A DNA stretch of 64,000 nucleotides from an uncultured Aquabacterium sp. (GTDB lineage: Bacteria > Pseudomonadota > Gammaproteobacteria > Burkholderiales > Burkholderiaceae_C). The notes below the pieces were generated by a model, which was not told the DNA's origin, made no database searches, and saw only the letters and a program-made list of their open reading frames with translations. Each line of letters opens with the position of its first letter. Position 1 is the stretch's first letter. The position numbers and the translations under genes were made by a program. Positions 50,577-59,194 of this stretch are shown here, piece by piece. Location of the stretch: assembly GCF_913773725.1 (NCBI RefSeq), contig NZ_CAJYGK010000156.1:1-64000 (forward strand). The letters are read 5' to 3'.

Positions 50577-52064
50577 ATGGATGCCATCGCCTCGCCCCTG
50601 GCCTCGCTGCAAGACCCGACGCTGTTGAAGACCCAGGCCCTCGTCAACGGCCAGTGGGTGGACAGCTCCAGCCGCTTCGCCGTGCACGACCCGGCCACAG
50701 GCGCCCTGCTGGCCGAGGTCGCCAACCTGGGGGCATCGGACACCGAAGGCGCCGTGGCGGCAGCCAACGCCGCGTGGCCGACCTGGCGGGCGCTGACGGC
50801 CAAGGCCCGCGGCGCCATCCTGATGAAGTGGTTCCACCTGCTGCACCAGCACGCCGACGACCTGGCCCGCATCATGACCGCCGAGCAGGGCAAGCCCCTT
50901 GCCGAATCACGCGGCGAGGTGGGCTACGGCGCCTCGTTCATCGAGTGGTTTGCCGAAGAGGCCCGCCGCGCCTACGGCGAGACCATCCCGACCACCGACC
51001 CGACCAAGCGCTATCTGGTGGTGCGCCAGCCCGTGGGCGTGTGCGCGGCCATCACGCCGTGGAACTTCCCGATTGCGATGATCACGCGCAAGGTGGCCCC
51101 GGCCCTGGCCGCCGGGTGCCCGGTGGTGATCAAGCCGGCCGAGGCCACCCCCTTGTCGGCGCTGGCGGTGGCCGAGCTGGCCCTGCGCGCGGGCATGCCG
51201 GCCGGGGTGCTGAACGTGGTCACGGCCGACGCCCGGCAGTCGATCGAAGTCGGCAAGGTGCTGTGCGCGAGTGACACGGTGCGCCACCTGTCGTTCACGG
51301 GCTCCACCGAGGTGGGCCGCATCCTGATGCAGCAGTGCGCGCCCACCGTGAAGAAGCTGTCGCTGGAGCTGGGCGGCAATGCGCCCTTCATCGTGTTCGA
51401 TGACGCCGACCTGGACGCCGCCGTGGAAGGCGCGCTGGTGAGCAAGTACCGCAACGCTGGGCAGACCTGCGTGTGCGCGAACCGGCTGTACGCCCAGGCC
51501 GGCATCTACGAGACGTTTGTGGAGAAGCTGGCCGCGCGGGTGGCCGAGATGAAGGTGGGCAACGGCTTCGAGCCGGGTGTGGTGCAAGGCCCGCTGATCG
51601 ACGCCGAAGCGATGAACAAGGTCGAAACGCTGATGGGCGACGCGCTGGCCAAAGGCGCACGCGTGCTGACCGGCGGGGCGCGGGCCAGCGTGGCGGGCGG
51701 CGCGTTCTACCAGCCCACGGTGCTGGCCGACGTGGATGCGAGCATGCGCATGGCGCGTGAGGAGATCTTCGGGCCGGTGGCGCCGGTCTTCCGCTTCGAG
51801 ACCGAGGCCGAGGCGATTCACCTGGCCAACGACACCGAGTTCGGGCTGGCGAGCTACTTCTACAGCCGCGACGTGGGCCGCATCTTCCGCGTCAGCGAAG
51901 CGCTGGAGTACGGCATGGTGGGCGTCAACACCGGGTTGATTTCGACCTGCGAGGTGCCGTTTGGCGGGGTCAAGCAGTCAGGGCTTGGGCGTGAAGGGGC
52001 GCGCCAGGGGCTGGATGACTACCTGGAGACCAAGTACGTGTGCCTGGGCGGGCTGGATCGGTGA
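50577..52064 (+). CDS. gabD: NAD(P)-dependent succinate-semialdehyde dehydrogenase
   Basis: A 495-residue aldehyde dehydrogenase that oxidises succinate semialdehyde to succinate in GABA catabolism. The catalytic Glu is in LELGGNAPFIVF and the catalytic Cys in NAGQTCVCANR. The conserved ends are VNGQWVDSSS and GGVKQSGLGREG. It begins MDAIASPLASLQ at ATG 50577, divergent from alaS. A related semialdehyde such as glutarate semialdehyde is also a possible substrate. Confidence 0.92.
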   Translation: MDAIASPLASLQDPTLLKTQALVNGQWVDSSSRFAVHDPATGALLAEVANLGASDTEGAVAAANAAWPTWRALTAKARGAILMKWFHLLHQHADDLARIMTAEQGKPLAESRGEVGYGASFIEWFAEEARRAYGETIPTTDPTKRYLVVRQPVGVCAAITPWNFPIAMITRKVAPALAAGCPVVIKPAEATPLSALAVAELALRAGMPAGVLNVVTADARQSIEVGKVLCASDTVRHLSFTGSTEVGRILMQQCAPTVKKLSLELGGNAPFIVFDDADLDAAVEGALVSKYRNAGQTCVCANRLYAQAGIYETFVEKLAARVAEMKVGNGFEPGVVQGPLIDAEAMNKVETLMGDALAKGARVLTGGARASVAGGAFYQPTVLADVDASMRMAREEIFGPVAPVFRFETEAEAIHLANDTEFGLASYFYSRDVGRIFRVSEALEYGMVGVNTGLISTCEVPFGGVKQSGLGREGARQGLDDYLETKYVCLGGLDR

Positions 52065-52094
52065 ACCGGGGCTGACACACCCCGCGAAAAGCAG

Positions 52095-52118
52095 AACGGC
52101 GACCCGAGGGTCGCCGTT
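52095..52118. terminator. Strong hairpin between gabD and tRNA-Gly
   Basis: AACGGCGACC-CGAG-GGTCGCCGTT, a perfect 10-bp stem, lies between the convergent gabD and tRNA-Gly genes. Only short T stretches follow on either strand (TTGTC on plus, TTCTGCTTTT on minus), so it may serve both transcripts weakly. Confidence 0.6.
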
Positions 52119-52126
52119 GTCGATTC

Positions 52127-52200
52127 TGGAGCGGGTGATGGGAATCGAACCCACGTATCAAGCTTGGGAAGCTGGCGTTCTACCATTGAACTACACCCGC
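52127..52200 (-). tRNA. tRNA-Gly (anticodon CCC)
   Basis: Minus strand: acceptor GCGGGTG pairs CACCCGC, D arm GTTC-GAAC, anticodon loop TTCCCAA gives CCC, T arm GTGGG-TTCGATT-CCCAT, discriminator T and encoded CCA. The anticodon stem CCAGC/GCTTG has one C-U mismatch at the second pair (28-42), which is unusual but does not prevent folding. Confidence 0.9.
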
Positions 52201-52281
52201 AGTGCTGCGCATTCTAGCGCAGCGCCGGCACGCTTTGAGGCACACTCTCGTCCTTTCGTCCGACGCCTGTAGCGAACGCGC

Positions 52282-53031
52282 ATGTCTTCCAGTGACCCCA
52301 CCCTGCCCGCCTCTGCCGACGAGGCCCAGCCCGCCGTCGAGGCGAGCGGTGACCGCCCCGAACACCCCCGCACCATCCGCAGCTACGTAATGCGGGCCGG
52401 CCGCACCACGGAGGGCCAGGCCCGCGCCTTGAGCGAACTGGGCCCGCGCTTCGTGCTGCCCTTCGCGCAGCAAGCGCTGGATCTGGCAGCCACGTTCGGC
52501 CGCACGGCCCCGGTGGTGTTCGAGATCGGCTTCGGCATGGGCGACGCCACGGCCAAGATCGCCCAGACGCTGCCCGACACCGATTTCATCGGCTGTGAGG
52601 TGCACGAGCCTGGCGTGGGCGCCCTGCTCAAGCAGATCGGCGAACGCGGCCTGACCAACCTGCGCATCGTCCAGCACGACGCGGTCGAGGTGCTGGAACA
52701 CATGGTCCGCCCCGGCTCACTGGCTGGCGTCCACATCTTCTTCCCCGATCCGTGGCACAAGAAGCGCCATCACAAGCGCCGCCTGATCCAGCCGCCGTTC
52801 GTGGCCAAGCTGGTGCAGCATCTGGCGCCCGGCGGCTACCTGCATTGCGCCACCGACTGGGAACCCTATGCCCAGCAGATGCTGGAGGTGCTGTCGGCCG
52901 AGCCTGCCCTGGAAAACACCGCACAAGGCTACGCCGAGAAGCCGGCCTACCGCCCGCTGACGAAGTTCGAGAACCGCGGCCTGCGCCTGGGCCACGGGGT
53001 GTGGGACCTGGTCTTCCGCAAGCGGGCCTGA
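52282..53031 (+). CDS. trmB: tRNA (guanine-N7-)-methyltransferase
   Basis: A 249-residue SAM enzyme forming m7G46 in tRNA. Family motifs: [31 protein letters not shown] (SAM loop), [15 protein letters not shown] and [20 protein letters not shown]. The first ~30 residues are a variable extension. It is followed by a strong terminator 20 bases downstream. Distance to tRNA-Gly is 80 bp. Confidence 0.96.
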   Translation: MSSSDPTLPASADEAQPAVEASGDRPEHPRTIRSYVMRAGRTTEGQARALSELGPRFVLPFAQQALDLAATFGRTAPVVFEIGFGMGDATAKIAQTLPDTDFIGCEVHEPGVGALLKQIGERGLTNLRIVQHDAVEVLEHMVRPGSLAGVHIFFPDPWHKKRHHKRRLIQPPFVAKLVQHLAPGGYLHCATDWEPYAQQMLEVLSAEPALENTAQGYAEKPAYRPLTKFENRGLRLGHGVWDLVFRKRA

Positions 53032-53047
53032 AGCGCGCCTCCAATGA

Positions 53048-53077
53048 AAAACGCCCCTCACGGGGCGTTTTCTTTTT
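53048..53077 (+). terminator. Bidirectional terminator between trmB and PPIase genes
   Basis: AAAACGCCCC-TCAC-GGGGCGTTTT, then TCTTTTT on the plus strand. On the minus strand the A run gives TTTT, so it can serve the convergent isomerase gene also. Confidence 0.9.
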
Positions 53078-53090
53078 CAGGCCGAGCGGA

Positions 53091-53915
53091 TCACTCGCTG
53101 AACTTGTAGTCGGTCTTGGCCTTGCTGCGCAGGTCGTCGCGGAACTTGGCCAGCTTCGCCTGGGCCTGGCGCTGCATCAGCTGCCCCTTCACTTCGTCGA
53201 ACGACGGGAACTGGGCTGCACGCACATCTTCCAGCTTGATGATGTGGTAGCCGAACTGCGACTTCACGGGCGCGTCGGTGACCTGGCCCTTCTGCAGCTT
53301 GACCATGGCTTCGGAGAACTCGGGCACGTAGTTGCCAGGGTTCGCCCAATCCAGGTCACCGCCGTTCTCGGCCGAGCCCGGATCCTTCGAGTTCTTCTTG
53401 GCCAGGTCTTCGAACTTGGCGCCGGCCTTGAGCTGTGCAATCAGGGCTTTGGCCTCGTCTTCCTTCTCGACCAGGATGTGGCGAGCACGGTATTCCTGCG
53501 AACCGTTGGCCGCCTTGATCTTGTCGTACTCGGCCTTGGCTTCGGCTTCGTCGGGCTGGTTCTTCTTCTCGAAGTCCTGGAACAGGGCGCGGATCAGGAT
53601 GGACTGACGGGCCAGTTCCATCTGGGCCTTGTAGTCGGCAGACGCCTGCAGGCCACGGCGTTCGGCTTCCTGGATGAAGATCTCGCGCAGCACGACTTCG
53701 TCCTTGACCTTCTGCTCCAGCTCGGGGGTGCGGGCCTGCGGCGGCTGGCCGGGCTGCTGCTGTTGCTTCAGGATCTGTTCGATCATGGCCTCGGCACGCG
53801 CTTTGGGCACGGCCTTGCCATTGACGATGGCGATGTTTTGCGCGAACGCCAGCGGAGCGGCCAGCGTGAGCGTAGCAGCCAGCGCGGCAGCCTTGGCGAT
53901 ACGAGAGGTCTTCAT
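53091..53915 (-). CDS. Periplasmic parvulin-type peptidyl-prolyl isomerase
   Basis: A 274-residue exported isomerase/chaperone (PpiC/PrsA/SurA-like). The signal peptide is residues 1-24 (AAALAATLTLAAPLAFA then QN). An N-terminal helical chaperone part (AIVNGKAVPKARAEAMIEQI) precedes the rotamase domain near residues 145-235: YRARHILVEKEDEAKALI, AENGGDLDWANPGNYVPEF and QFGYHIIKLEDVR. ATG 53915 fits the signal peptide. It starts a minus-strand cluster with bolA, yciB and msrB upstream. Confidence 0.93.
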   Translation of the reverse strand: MKTSRIAKAAALAATLTLAAPLAFAQNIAIVNGKAVPKARAEAMIEQILKQQQQPGQPPQARTPELEQKVKDEVVLREIFIQEAERRGLQASADYKAQMELARQSILIRALFQDFEKKNQPDEAEAKAEYDKIKAANGSQEYRARHILVEKEDEAKALIAQLKAGAKFEDLAKKNSKDPGSAENGGDLDWANPGNYVPEFSEAMVKLQKGQVTDAPVKSQFGYHIIKLEDVRAAQFPSFDEVKGQLMQRQAQAKLAKFRDDLRSKAKTDYKFSE

Positions 53916-53943
53916 AGGAGCGGAAAGCTTTCTTGAATGGAAT

Positions 53944-54228
53944 TCAGACGGGCTCGGCCTTGATGGCCAGGGCATGAACCCCCTGGGCAATCAGATTGCG
54001 CAGGGCATCATACACAAGGCGATGACGCTGAACGTGAGACAGTCCGTTGAAGCAACGAGCCTTTACCTGCACCGTGAAATGGGTACCGCTCAGCGCCCCG
54101 CTGGAACCGGCATGGCCGGCGTGCTGAGCCGAGTCGTCCGTGACGACGAGCGCCTCGGGTTGCAAGGCCTGACGCAGGGCGTCTTCGATCTGTCCGGCGG
54201 TCACGGTGACCGCATTGTGGGCGTTCAT
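53944..54228 (-). CDS. BolA family protein
   Basis: A 94-residue BolA/IbaG-like protein, which works with monothiol glutaredoxins in iron-sulfur handling and stress morphology. Motifs include GTHFTVQVKARCFNGLSHVQ (residues ~50-68) and RHRLVYDALRNLIAQGVHAL. GGAGG stands six bases before ATG 54228. It lies between yciB and the isomerase gene, a common betaproteobacterial grouping. Confidence 0.92.
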   Translation of the reverse strand: MNAHNAVTVTAGQIEDALRQALQPEALVVTDDSAQHAGHAGSSGALSGTHFTVQVKARCFNGLSHVQRHRLVYDALRNLIAQGVHALAIKAEPV

Positions 54229-54250
54229 GCAAAGCCTCCTCGGAAGCGGT

Positions 54251-54898
54251 TCAGGATGGGCGTTTGTCCGCCGCCGCGTCTGCCTCGGCCGGCATGTGGC
54301 GGCTCAGGTACAGCCCCTGCAGCAGGGTGAACACCAGCGTCAGGCCCAGGCTGCCCCACAGCTTGAAGCTCACCCAGGTGTCGGTCGGGAAACTGAAAGC
54401 GACGTACAGGTTGAGCACGCCCATGCCGGTGAAGAAGGCCACCCAGGCCCAACCGAGCTGGCGCCACACGGCATCCGGCACCTGGATCTGCCCCCCCATC
54501 ATCTGATTGAGCATCTTCTTGCCCAGTACCACCTCGGTGATGAAGAGGCCGGCCCCCATGAGCCAGTAGATCGCCGTGGGCTTCCATTTGATGAAGGTCT
54601 CGTCGTGGAACCACAGGGTCAGGCCTCCCAGCACCACGACGATGCCCAGCCCGGCCCACAGCATGCGGTCCACCGGCTTGCGCAGCGCCTTGAGCACCAC
54701 CACCTGCAACAGCGTCACGGCGATCACCACCACGGTGGCCAGCAGCGTGGGCGCCTCCGTCGGCCCGACCACCCCGCCGGAGACGGCGAAGCCCAGGTAC
54801 TGGGTCATCCATTGGGCTGCCACATCCCTGTGCCCCTCCCCCCACTTGAAGGCGATGAAGAACAGGATGATGGGCAACAGGTCGAACAGGATCTTCAT
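54251..54898 (-). CDS. yciB: Inner membrane-spanning septation protein YciB
   Basis: A 215-residue membrane protein with about five or six helices, involved in envelope and septum integrity. It begins MKILFDLLPIILFFIAFKW, the family start, and has NLYVAFSFPTDTWVSFKLWG and KPTAIYWLMGAGLFIT. Tail residues after ~190 are polar. It is in line with msrB upstream (33-bp gap) and bolA downstream. Confidence 0.95.
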   Translation of the reverse strand: MKILFDLLPIILFFIAFKWGEGHRDVAAQWMTQYLGFAVSGGVVGPTEAPTLLATVVVIAVTLLQVVVLKALRKPVDRMLWAGLGIVVVLGGLTLWFHDETFIKWKPTAIYWLMGAGLFITEVVLGKKMLNQMMGGQIQVPDAVWRQLGWAWVAFFTGMGVLNLYVAFSFPTDTWVSFKLWGSLGLTLVFTLLQGLYLSRHMPAEADAAADKRPS

Positions 54899-54931
54899 GA
54901 AGGCGGAAGGCCAGGGGCCTGTGGACTGCGC

Positions 54932-55339
54932 TCAGGTCGGGCGCGGCTCGAAGTCTAGCGCGGCCGAGTTGATGCAGAAGCGCTCGCCCGTGGGGGCCGG
55001 GCCATCGTCGAACACATGGCCCAGGTGGGCGCCGCAGTTCTGGCATCGCACCTCGACGCGCACCATGCCGTGGCTCGTGTCCATCACGCGCTCGACGCGG
55101 GCCTGTTCGGTCGGCTGCCAGTAGCTGGGCCAGCCACAGCCGGCATCGAACTTGGTGTCCGAGTCGAACAGCGTCACGCCGCAGCAGACGCATTTGTACT
55201 GCCCCGCCTCGAAGTGATCCCAGTAACGCCCGGTGAAGGCGCGCTCGGTGGCGGCCCGGCGCGTGACCTCGTAGTCGAGCGGGGCGAGCTGGGCGCGCCA
55301 CTCGGCGTCCGACTTCTTGACCTTGTAGTCTTCGCTCAT
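54932..55339 (-). CDS. msrB: Peptide-methionine (R)-S-oxide reductase
   Basis: A 135-residue enzyme repairing methionine-R-sulfoxide. Two CxxC zinc pairs are visible, CVCC and CQNC. The core is [17 protein letters not shown], and the catalytic Cys lies in [15 protein letters not shown]. It starts [18 protein letters not shown] at ATG 55339; the longer frame to 56065 runs antisense to uppP and is not used. Confidence 0.96.
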   Translation of the reverse strand: MSEDYKVKKSDAEWRAQLAPLDYEVTRRAATERAFTGRYWDHFEAGQYKCVCCGVTLFDSDTKFDAGCGWPSYWQPTEQARVERVMDTSHGMVRVEVRCQNCGAHLGHVFDDGPAPTGERFCINSAALDFEPRPT

Positions 55340-55490
55340 GTGAACCAACCTCGTGCGGATGAGTCTGCCTGGATGTGGCGCAGTGTAGACAAGCCCCCCT
55401 GTCCCTGGGGAAGGGTCGACTACTGCACCACCGGCCTCGCCTAACATGGGCAGAGCTCCCTCACCTTGCGTCACCGAACTGGCACCCACC

Positions 55491-56333
55491 GTGGACCTCA
55501 TCCTGTTTGTCAAAGCCGCCCTGATGGGCATCGTCGAAGGGCTGACCGAGTTCTTGCCCATTTCCAGCACCGGCCACCTGATCCTGGCGGGCTCGCTGCT
55601 CGATTTCGGGCACAGCGCAGGCGCCGACAAGGCCAAGGTCTTCGACATCGCGATCCAAACCGGCGCCATCTTTGCCGTGGTGCTGGTGTACTGGCAGCGC
55701 GTGCGCGACACCATCACAGGCATCACCAGCGAGCCCCAGGCGCAGCGGTTCGCGTTGAATGTGCTGATCGGCTTCGTGCCGGCCATCATCCTGGGGCTGC
55801 TGTTCGGCAAGGCCATCAAGGCCCACCTGTTCACCCCCACGGTGGTGGCGGTCACCTTCATTGCCGGCGGGCTGATCATCCTGCTGGCTGAGCGCCTGGC
55901 CCTCAGCCGCCCGGCACCGCGCGTGCAGACGGTGGACGACCTGACCGTGGCCGACGCGCTGAAAGTGGGGCTGGTGCAGTGCCTGGCCCTCGTGCCGGGA
56001 ACCAGCCGCTCGGGCGCCTCGATCATCGGCGGGATGATGCTGGGCCTGTCGCGCAAGGCGGCCACGGATTACAGCTTCTTCCTGGGCATCCCCACGCTGA
56101 TGGGGGCCGGGGCCTACAGCCTCTACAAGGAGCGCCACCTGCTGTCCATGGACGACCTGCCGCTGTTCGCCACCGGACTGGTGTTTGCCTTCCTGTCGGC
56201 CTGGGTGTGCGTGCGCTGGCTGATCCGCTACGTGTCCAGCCACAACTTCAACCCCTTCGCCTGGTACCGCATCGCCTTCGGCATCGTGATCCTCGTGACG
56301 GCCCACTTCGGCTGGGTGACCTGGGCAGAGTGA
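55491..56333 (+). CDS. uppP: Undecaprenyl-diphosphatase (BacA type)
   Basis: A 280-residue integral membrane phosphatase that recycles the peptidoglycan lipid carrier and confers bacitracin tolerance. The catalytic motifs are [20 protein letters not shown] (Glu-rich region, residues ~12-32) and [16 protein letters not shown] (Arg motif, near 160). About eight helices are seen. I prefer the GTG at 55491 because the family starts MDLxxxxKAAxMG; ATG 55446 would add 15 unconserved residues. Neither start has a good SD. Confidence 0.94.
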   Translation: MDLILFVKAALMGIVEGLTEFLPISSTGHLILAGSLLDFGHSAGADKAKVFDIAIQTGAIFAVVLVYWQRVRDTITGITSEPQAQRFALNVLIGFVPAIILGLLFGKAIKAHLFTPTVVAVTFIAGGLIILLAERLALSRPAPRVQTVDDLTVADALKVGLVQCLALVPGTSRSGASIIGGMMLGLSRKAATDYSFFLGIPTLMGAGAYSLYKERHLLSMDDLPLFATGLVFAFLSAWVCVRWLIRYVSSHNFNPFAWYRIAFGIVILVTAHFGWVTWAE

Positions 56334-56347
56334 GCGACGGCGATGGG

Positions 56348-56353
56348 CACAAT
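56348..56353 (+). promoter_or_regulatory. Candidate -10 (CACAAT) for leaderless DUF455 gene
   Basis: CACAAT, then ACGCGG, then ATG 56360. The transcript would begin at or next to the start codon and no SD is present. Confidence 0.4.
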
Positions 56354-56359
56354 ACGCGG

Positions 56360-57229
56360 ATGTCTGCGCGTGAAGAAGCCCTTGCCATTCTGTTGACCCC
56401 CGATCCAGCCGCCAAGGCCAAGGCCGCGCGTGCGCTGTACGAGCGCCTGGGGGGCGATGCAGTGCAGCGCGGTGCACAGGAAGAGGCGACCCCGCGCCAG
56501 GACGCGGCGCCAGCAGGCTTGAGCGCCGCCGCGTGCGCGGTCGCCTTGGCGCTGTCCCCCGAGCAGGAAGCGGCCATGCCCGGGCGCCCTGCTCGCCCGG
56601 CCCTGGTGCCGGCCAAACAGGTGCCGTCCCGATCCCCCTTCACGCTGGAAGGCCGCGCCGCCCTGCTGCACGCCATCTGCCACATCGAGTTCAACGCGAT
56701 CAACCTGGCGCTCGACGCATGCTGGCGTTTCGCCGGCATGCCGGCGGCGTTCTATCTGGACTGGCTGCGTGTGGCGTCCGAAGAGGCGCTGCACTTCGGC
56801 CTGCTGCGAACGCATCTGCAGTCTCTGGGCTACGACTACGGCGATTTCGACGCCCACGACGGTCTCTGGTCCATGTGCGAGAAGACGCGCGATGACATCC
56901 TGGCCCGCATGGCACTGGTGCCCCGCACGCTGGAGGCACGCGGCCTGGACGCCACCCCGCTGATTCAGGACAAGCTCACCCGCGCCGGGGATCTGGAGGC
57001 GGTCCGCATCCTCGACATCATCCTGCGTGACGAAGTCGGGCATGTGGCCATCGGCAACCGGTGGTTCCACGCCCTCTGTCGCGAGCGGGGACTGGATGCC
57101 GTCGCCCTGTATCCGGAGCTGGTGCGCCGCTACGAAGCGCCCCGCCTGCGCCCGCCCTTCAACGAAGCGGCCCGCAAGGCGGCCGGTTTCACCGAGGACG
57201 AACTGGCGTTTCTGCTGGGTGTGGATTGA
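56360..57229 (+). CDS. DUF455 ferritin-like domain protein
   Basis: A 289-residue protein of the DUF455 family, with ferritin-like metal ligands in ICHIEFNAINLALDACW (near 110), SEEALHFGLL and LRDEVGHVAIGNRWF (near 215-230). The N-terminal ~90 residues are a less conserved helical region with Pro/Ala. A di-iron centre is expected from the pattern, but the reaction is not known. Its start follows uppP by 26 bases and a -10-like CACAAT, so it probably has its own promoter. Confidence 0.88.
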   Translation: MSAREEALAILLTPDPAAKAKAARALYERLGGDAVQRGAQEEATPRQDAAPAGLSAAACAVALALSPEQEAAMPGRPARPALVPAKQVPSRSPFTLEGRAALLHAICHIEFNAINLALDACWRFAGMPAAFYLDWLRVASEEALHFGLLRTHLQSLGYDYGDFDAHDGLWSMCEKTRDDILARMALVPRTLEARGLDATPLIQDKLTRAGDLEAVRILDIILRDEVGHVAIGNRWFHALCRERGLDAVALYPELVRRYEAPRLRPPFNEAARKAAGFTEDELAFLLGVD

Positions 57230-57309
57230 GCGCCGCCGCCTCCGGCATGCGGTGCAACCGGACGATGGCCCTTCCGTGGCCCCGCCGCGGCCTGACGCGC
57301 ATCAAAACC

Positions 57310-57537
57310 ATGCAGCCCGCGCCAGCAGGACACTGGGCCGTGCGCAAACGCTTTCCCCTTCTTCCCGCCCATCCCGAGCGCGTCTGCTGGGGCTGCGACA
57401 AGTACTGCCCTGCCGCCTCGATGGCCTGCGGCAACGGCTCGGATCGCACGCCGCACCCGTCAGAGCTGTTCGGGCCCGACTGGGACACCTGGACCCCGCC
57501 GCAGGAGGGCAACGCCGAGGATCAGCCGCGCGGGTGA
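57310..57537 (+). CDS. DUF3079 small cysteine-rich protein
   Basis: A 75-residue protein. The core is KRFPLLPAHPERVCWGCDKY, then CPAASMACGNGSDRTPHPSE and FGPDW, the DUF3079 signature; four conserved cysteines (CWGC, C, C) could hold zinc or iron-sulfur. ATG 57310 is favoured; upstream in-frame starts exist. Its last 16 bases overlap the end of xerD on the other strand. Function is unknown. Confidence 0.83.
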   Translation: MQPAPAGHWAVRKRFPLLPAHPERVCWGCDKYCPAASMACGNGSDRTPHPSELFGPDWDTWTPPQEGNAEDQPRG

Positions 57538-58445
57538 TGCTGGCTGTGCAACTGGCGCAGGCGCTCCCGCGCCACGTGGGTGTAAACCTGTGTGGTCGAA
57601 ATGTCGGCGTGGCCCAGCAGCATCTGCACCACGCGCAGGTCCGCACCGTGGTTCAACAGATGGGTGGCGAACGCATGCCGCAGGGTGTGCGGCGACAACG
57701 GCTGCGTGATGCCGGCCAGAAGCACGTACTTCTTGATCAGCTTCCAGAACATCTGGCGCGTCATGGGGCCGCCCCGTGCGGTGACAAACAGCGCATCGCT
57801 GACCTGGCCTGACAGAATCACGCCGCGGGCCTCAGCGAGGTAGCGACGCAGCCAGTCGCCCGCCTCGCCACCGAACGGCACGAGCCGCTCCTTGCTGCCC
57901 TTGCCCGTGATGCGCAACACGCCTTCATTGAGCCCCACGTGCACGGATTTGAGGTCGACGAGTTCGCTGACGCGCAGCCCGCTGGCGTACATCAGCTCGA
58001 GCATCGCGCGGTCGCGCAGGCCCAGGCTTTCGTGCACGTCGGGCGCGTTGAGCAACGCCTCGACCTGGGCCTCGGTCAGGGTACCCGGGACGCGCATGTG
58101 CTGTCGCGGGGCGTCCATGCGGAGGGTCGGATCCTGCGTCGTGTGACCGTCGCGCACGGCCCAGCGATAGAAGCGACGGAACACGCTGAGACGCCGCCCC
58201 GCAGACGACGGCTTGGTGGCGCTGTGCCGCGCCGAGGTGTAGCCCAACAGATCGATTTCGGTGGCCTGCACCAGCGTGCGGCCGGTGTGTTGCTGCACCA
58301 GCCAGTCGGCCAGTGCCTGAAGGTCACGGCGGTAGGCTCCCAGCGTGTTCGGACTGAGCCCGTCCTCCAGCCACAGGGCGTCGATGAAGCGATCGAGGTG
58401 CGGGTCCGCCGCGGGCGACACCGTCCGGGGTTCAGGCACCGCCAC
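57522..58445 (-). CDS. xerD: Site-specific tyrosine recombinase XerD
   Basis: A 307-residue recombinase that resolves chromosome dimers at dif with XerC. The catalytic set is ASGLRVSELVDL (Arg), GKGSKERLVP (Lys), SPHTLRHAFATHLLNHGADL (HxxR), LLGHADISTTQVYTHV (His and the Tyr nucleophile). The SAM-like N-terminal domain begins near residue 14. Its start overlaps the end of the chalcone-isomerase-like gene by 14 bases. Confidence 0.96.
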   Translation of the reverse strand: MAVPEPRTVSPAADPHLDRFIDALWLEDGLSPNTLGAYRRDLQALADWLVQQHTGRTLVQATEIDLLGYTSARHSATKPSSAGRRLSVFRRFYRWAVRDGHTTQDPTLRMDAPRQHMRVPGTLTEAQVEALLNAPDVHESLGLRDRAMLELMYASGLRVSELVDLKSVHVGLNEGVLRITGKGSKERLVPFGGEAGDWLRRYLAEARGVILSGQVSDALFVTARGGPMTRQMFWKLIKKYVLLAGITQPLSPHTLRHAFATHLLNHGADLRVVQMLLGHADISTTQVYTHVARERLRQLHSQHHPRG

Positions 58446-59082
58446 GCATCATCCCCTGCTTCATGCGCGGGTCGACCGGGTTGTCGCCCACAAAAATCTT
58501 CAGCACGGCACGGTAGAGGTCCTCTCCGGGCACGGCCTGGCCCACCGGGCGGCTGTTGTGCTGCAGTTGTACGCCGCGCCCGGGCAGGTAGTCCAGGTCG
58601 AGCGTGTCGCCCACCTTCAGGTCGCCGATGCCGTCCAGCAGGGCGGCCAACTGGTCGAGCCGCCCACCCAGGCGCTGCTGCACCTCGGCCGGCTCGTACT
58701 TGCGTATGCGCTTGGTCAGGGACCGGGTGAGCTCCTTGCTGGGGGCGTCCAGCATCACCTTGAGGCGGATGCGCTTGGGGCCTGGCATGGCCAGGGCCTG
58801 CGCGGCATCGCGCGTGGGTGCGCTGAGGTACAGGCCGGCGACGAAGGCCTTGACCCACGCGACACCACGCAGGCCCAGGCCGTTGAGACGCAGGGTGCGG
58901 TCGGCCAGCACCACGGTGTCATCGAAGCGCTGGCCCTCCAGGGTGGCCGCGTGCGCTGCCGAAGGCAGGCCCGTGGTTGCCCCGAGCATGCACAAGGCCG
59001 CCGTCAGGGTCCAGGCCCGCGCGCGGCACCAGGCAAGGGCGGTGAACTCGTTGAGGGACACGCGATCTCCGGCAACAGACAT
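58432..59082 (-). CDS. Chalcone isomerase-like domain protein
   Basis: A 216-residue exported protein with a chalcone isomerase-like fold (PF16036 family). The signal region is residues ~25-45 (LTAALCMLGATTGLPSAAHA). The domain has LNGLGLRGVAWVKAFVAGLY and KRIRLKVMLDAPSKELTRSL and ends DPRMKQGMMRGGA. Bacterial members are not true chalcone isomerases and their role is uncertain. The start ATG 59082 leaves a 112-bp gap to rlmD; the end overlaps xerD. Confidence 0.85.
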   Translation of the reverse strand: MSVAGDRVSLNEFTALAWCRARAWTLTAALCMLGATTGLPSAAHAATLEGQRFDDTVVLADRTLRLNGLGLRGVAWVKAFVAGLYLSAPTRDAAQALAMPGPKRIRLKVMLDAPSKELTRSLTKRIRKYEPAEVQQRLGGRLDQLAALLDGIGDLKVGDTLDLDYLPGRGVQLQHNSRPVGQAVPGEDLYRAVLKIFVGDNPVDPRMKQGMMRGGA

Positions 59083-59194
59083 GTCTGGAACAACGCGGGA
59101 GGCGGTGAGGCCGCTGACAGAAGGCCGCGTTACCAGATGTGAAGACCCGCCATGCAGTATGGGCCTTCGCACGGGTCCGGGGCGTGCCGCGGGC

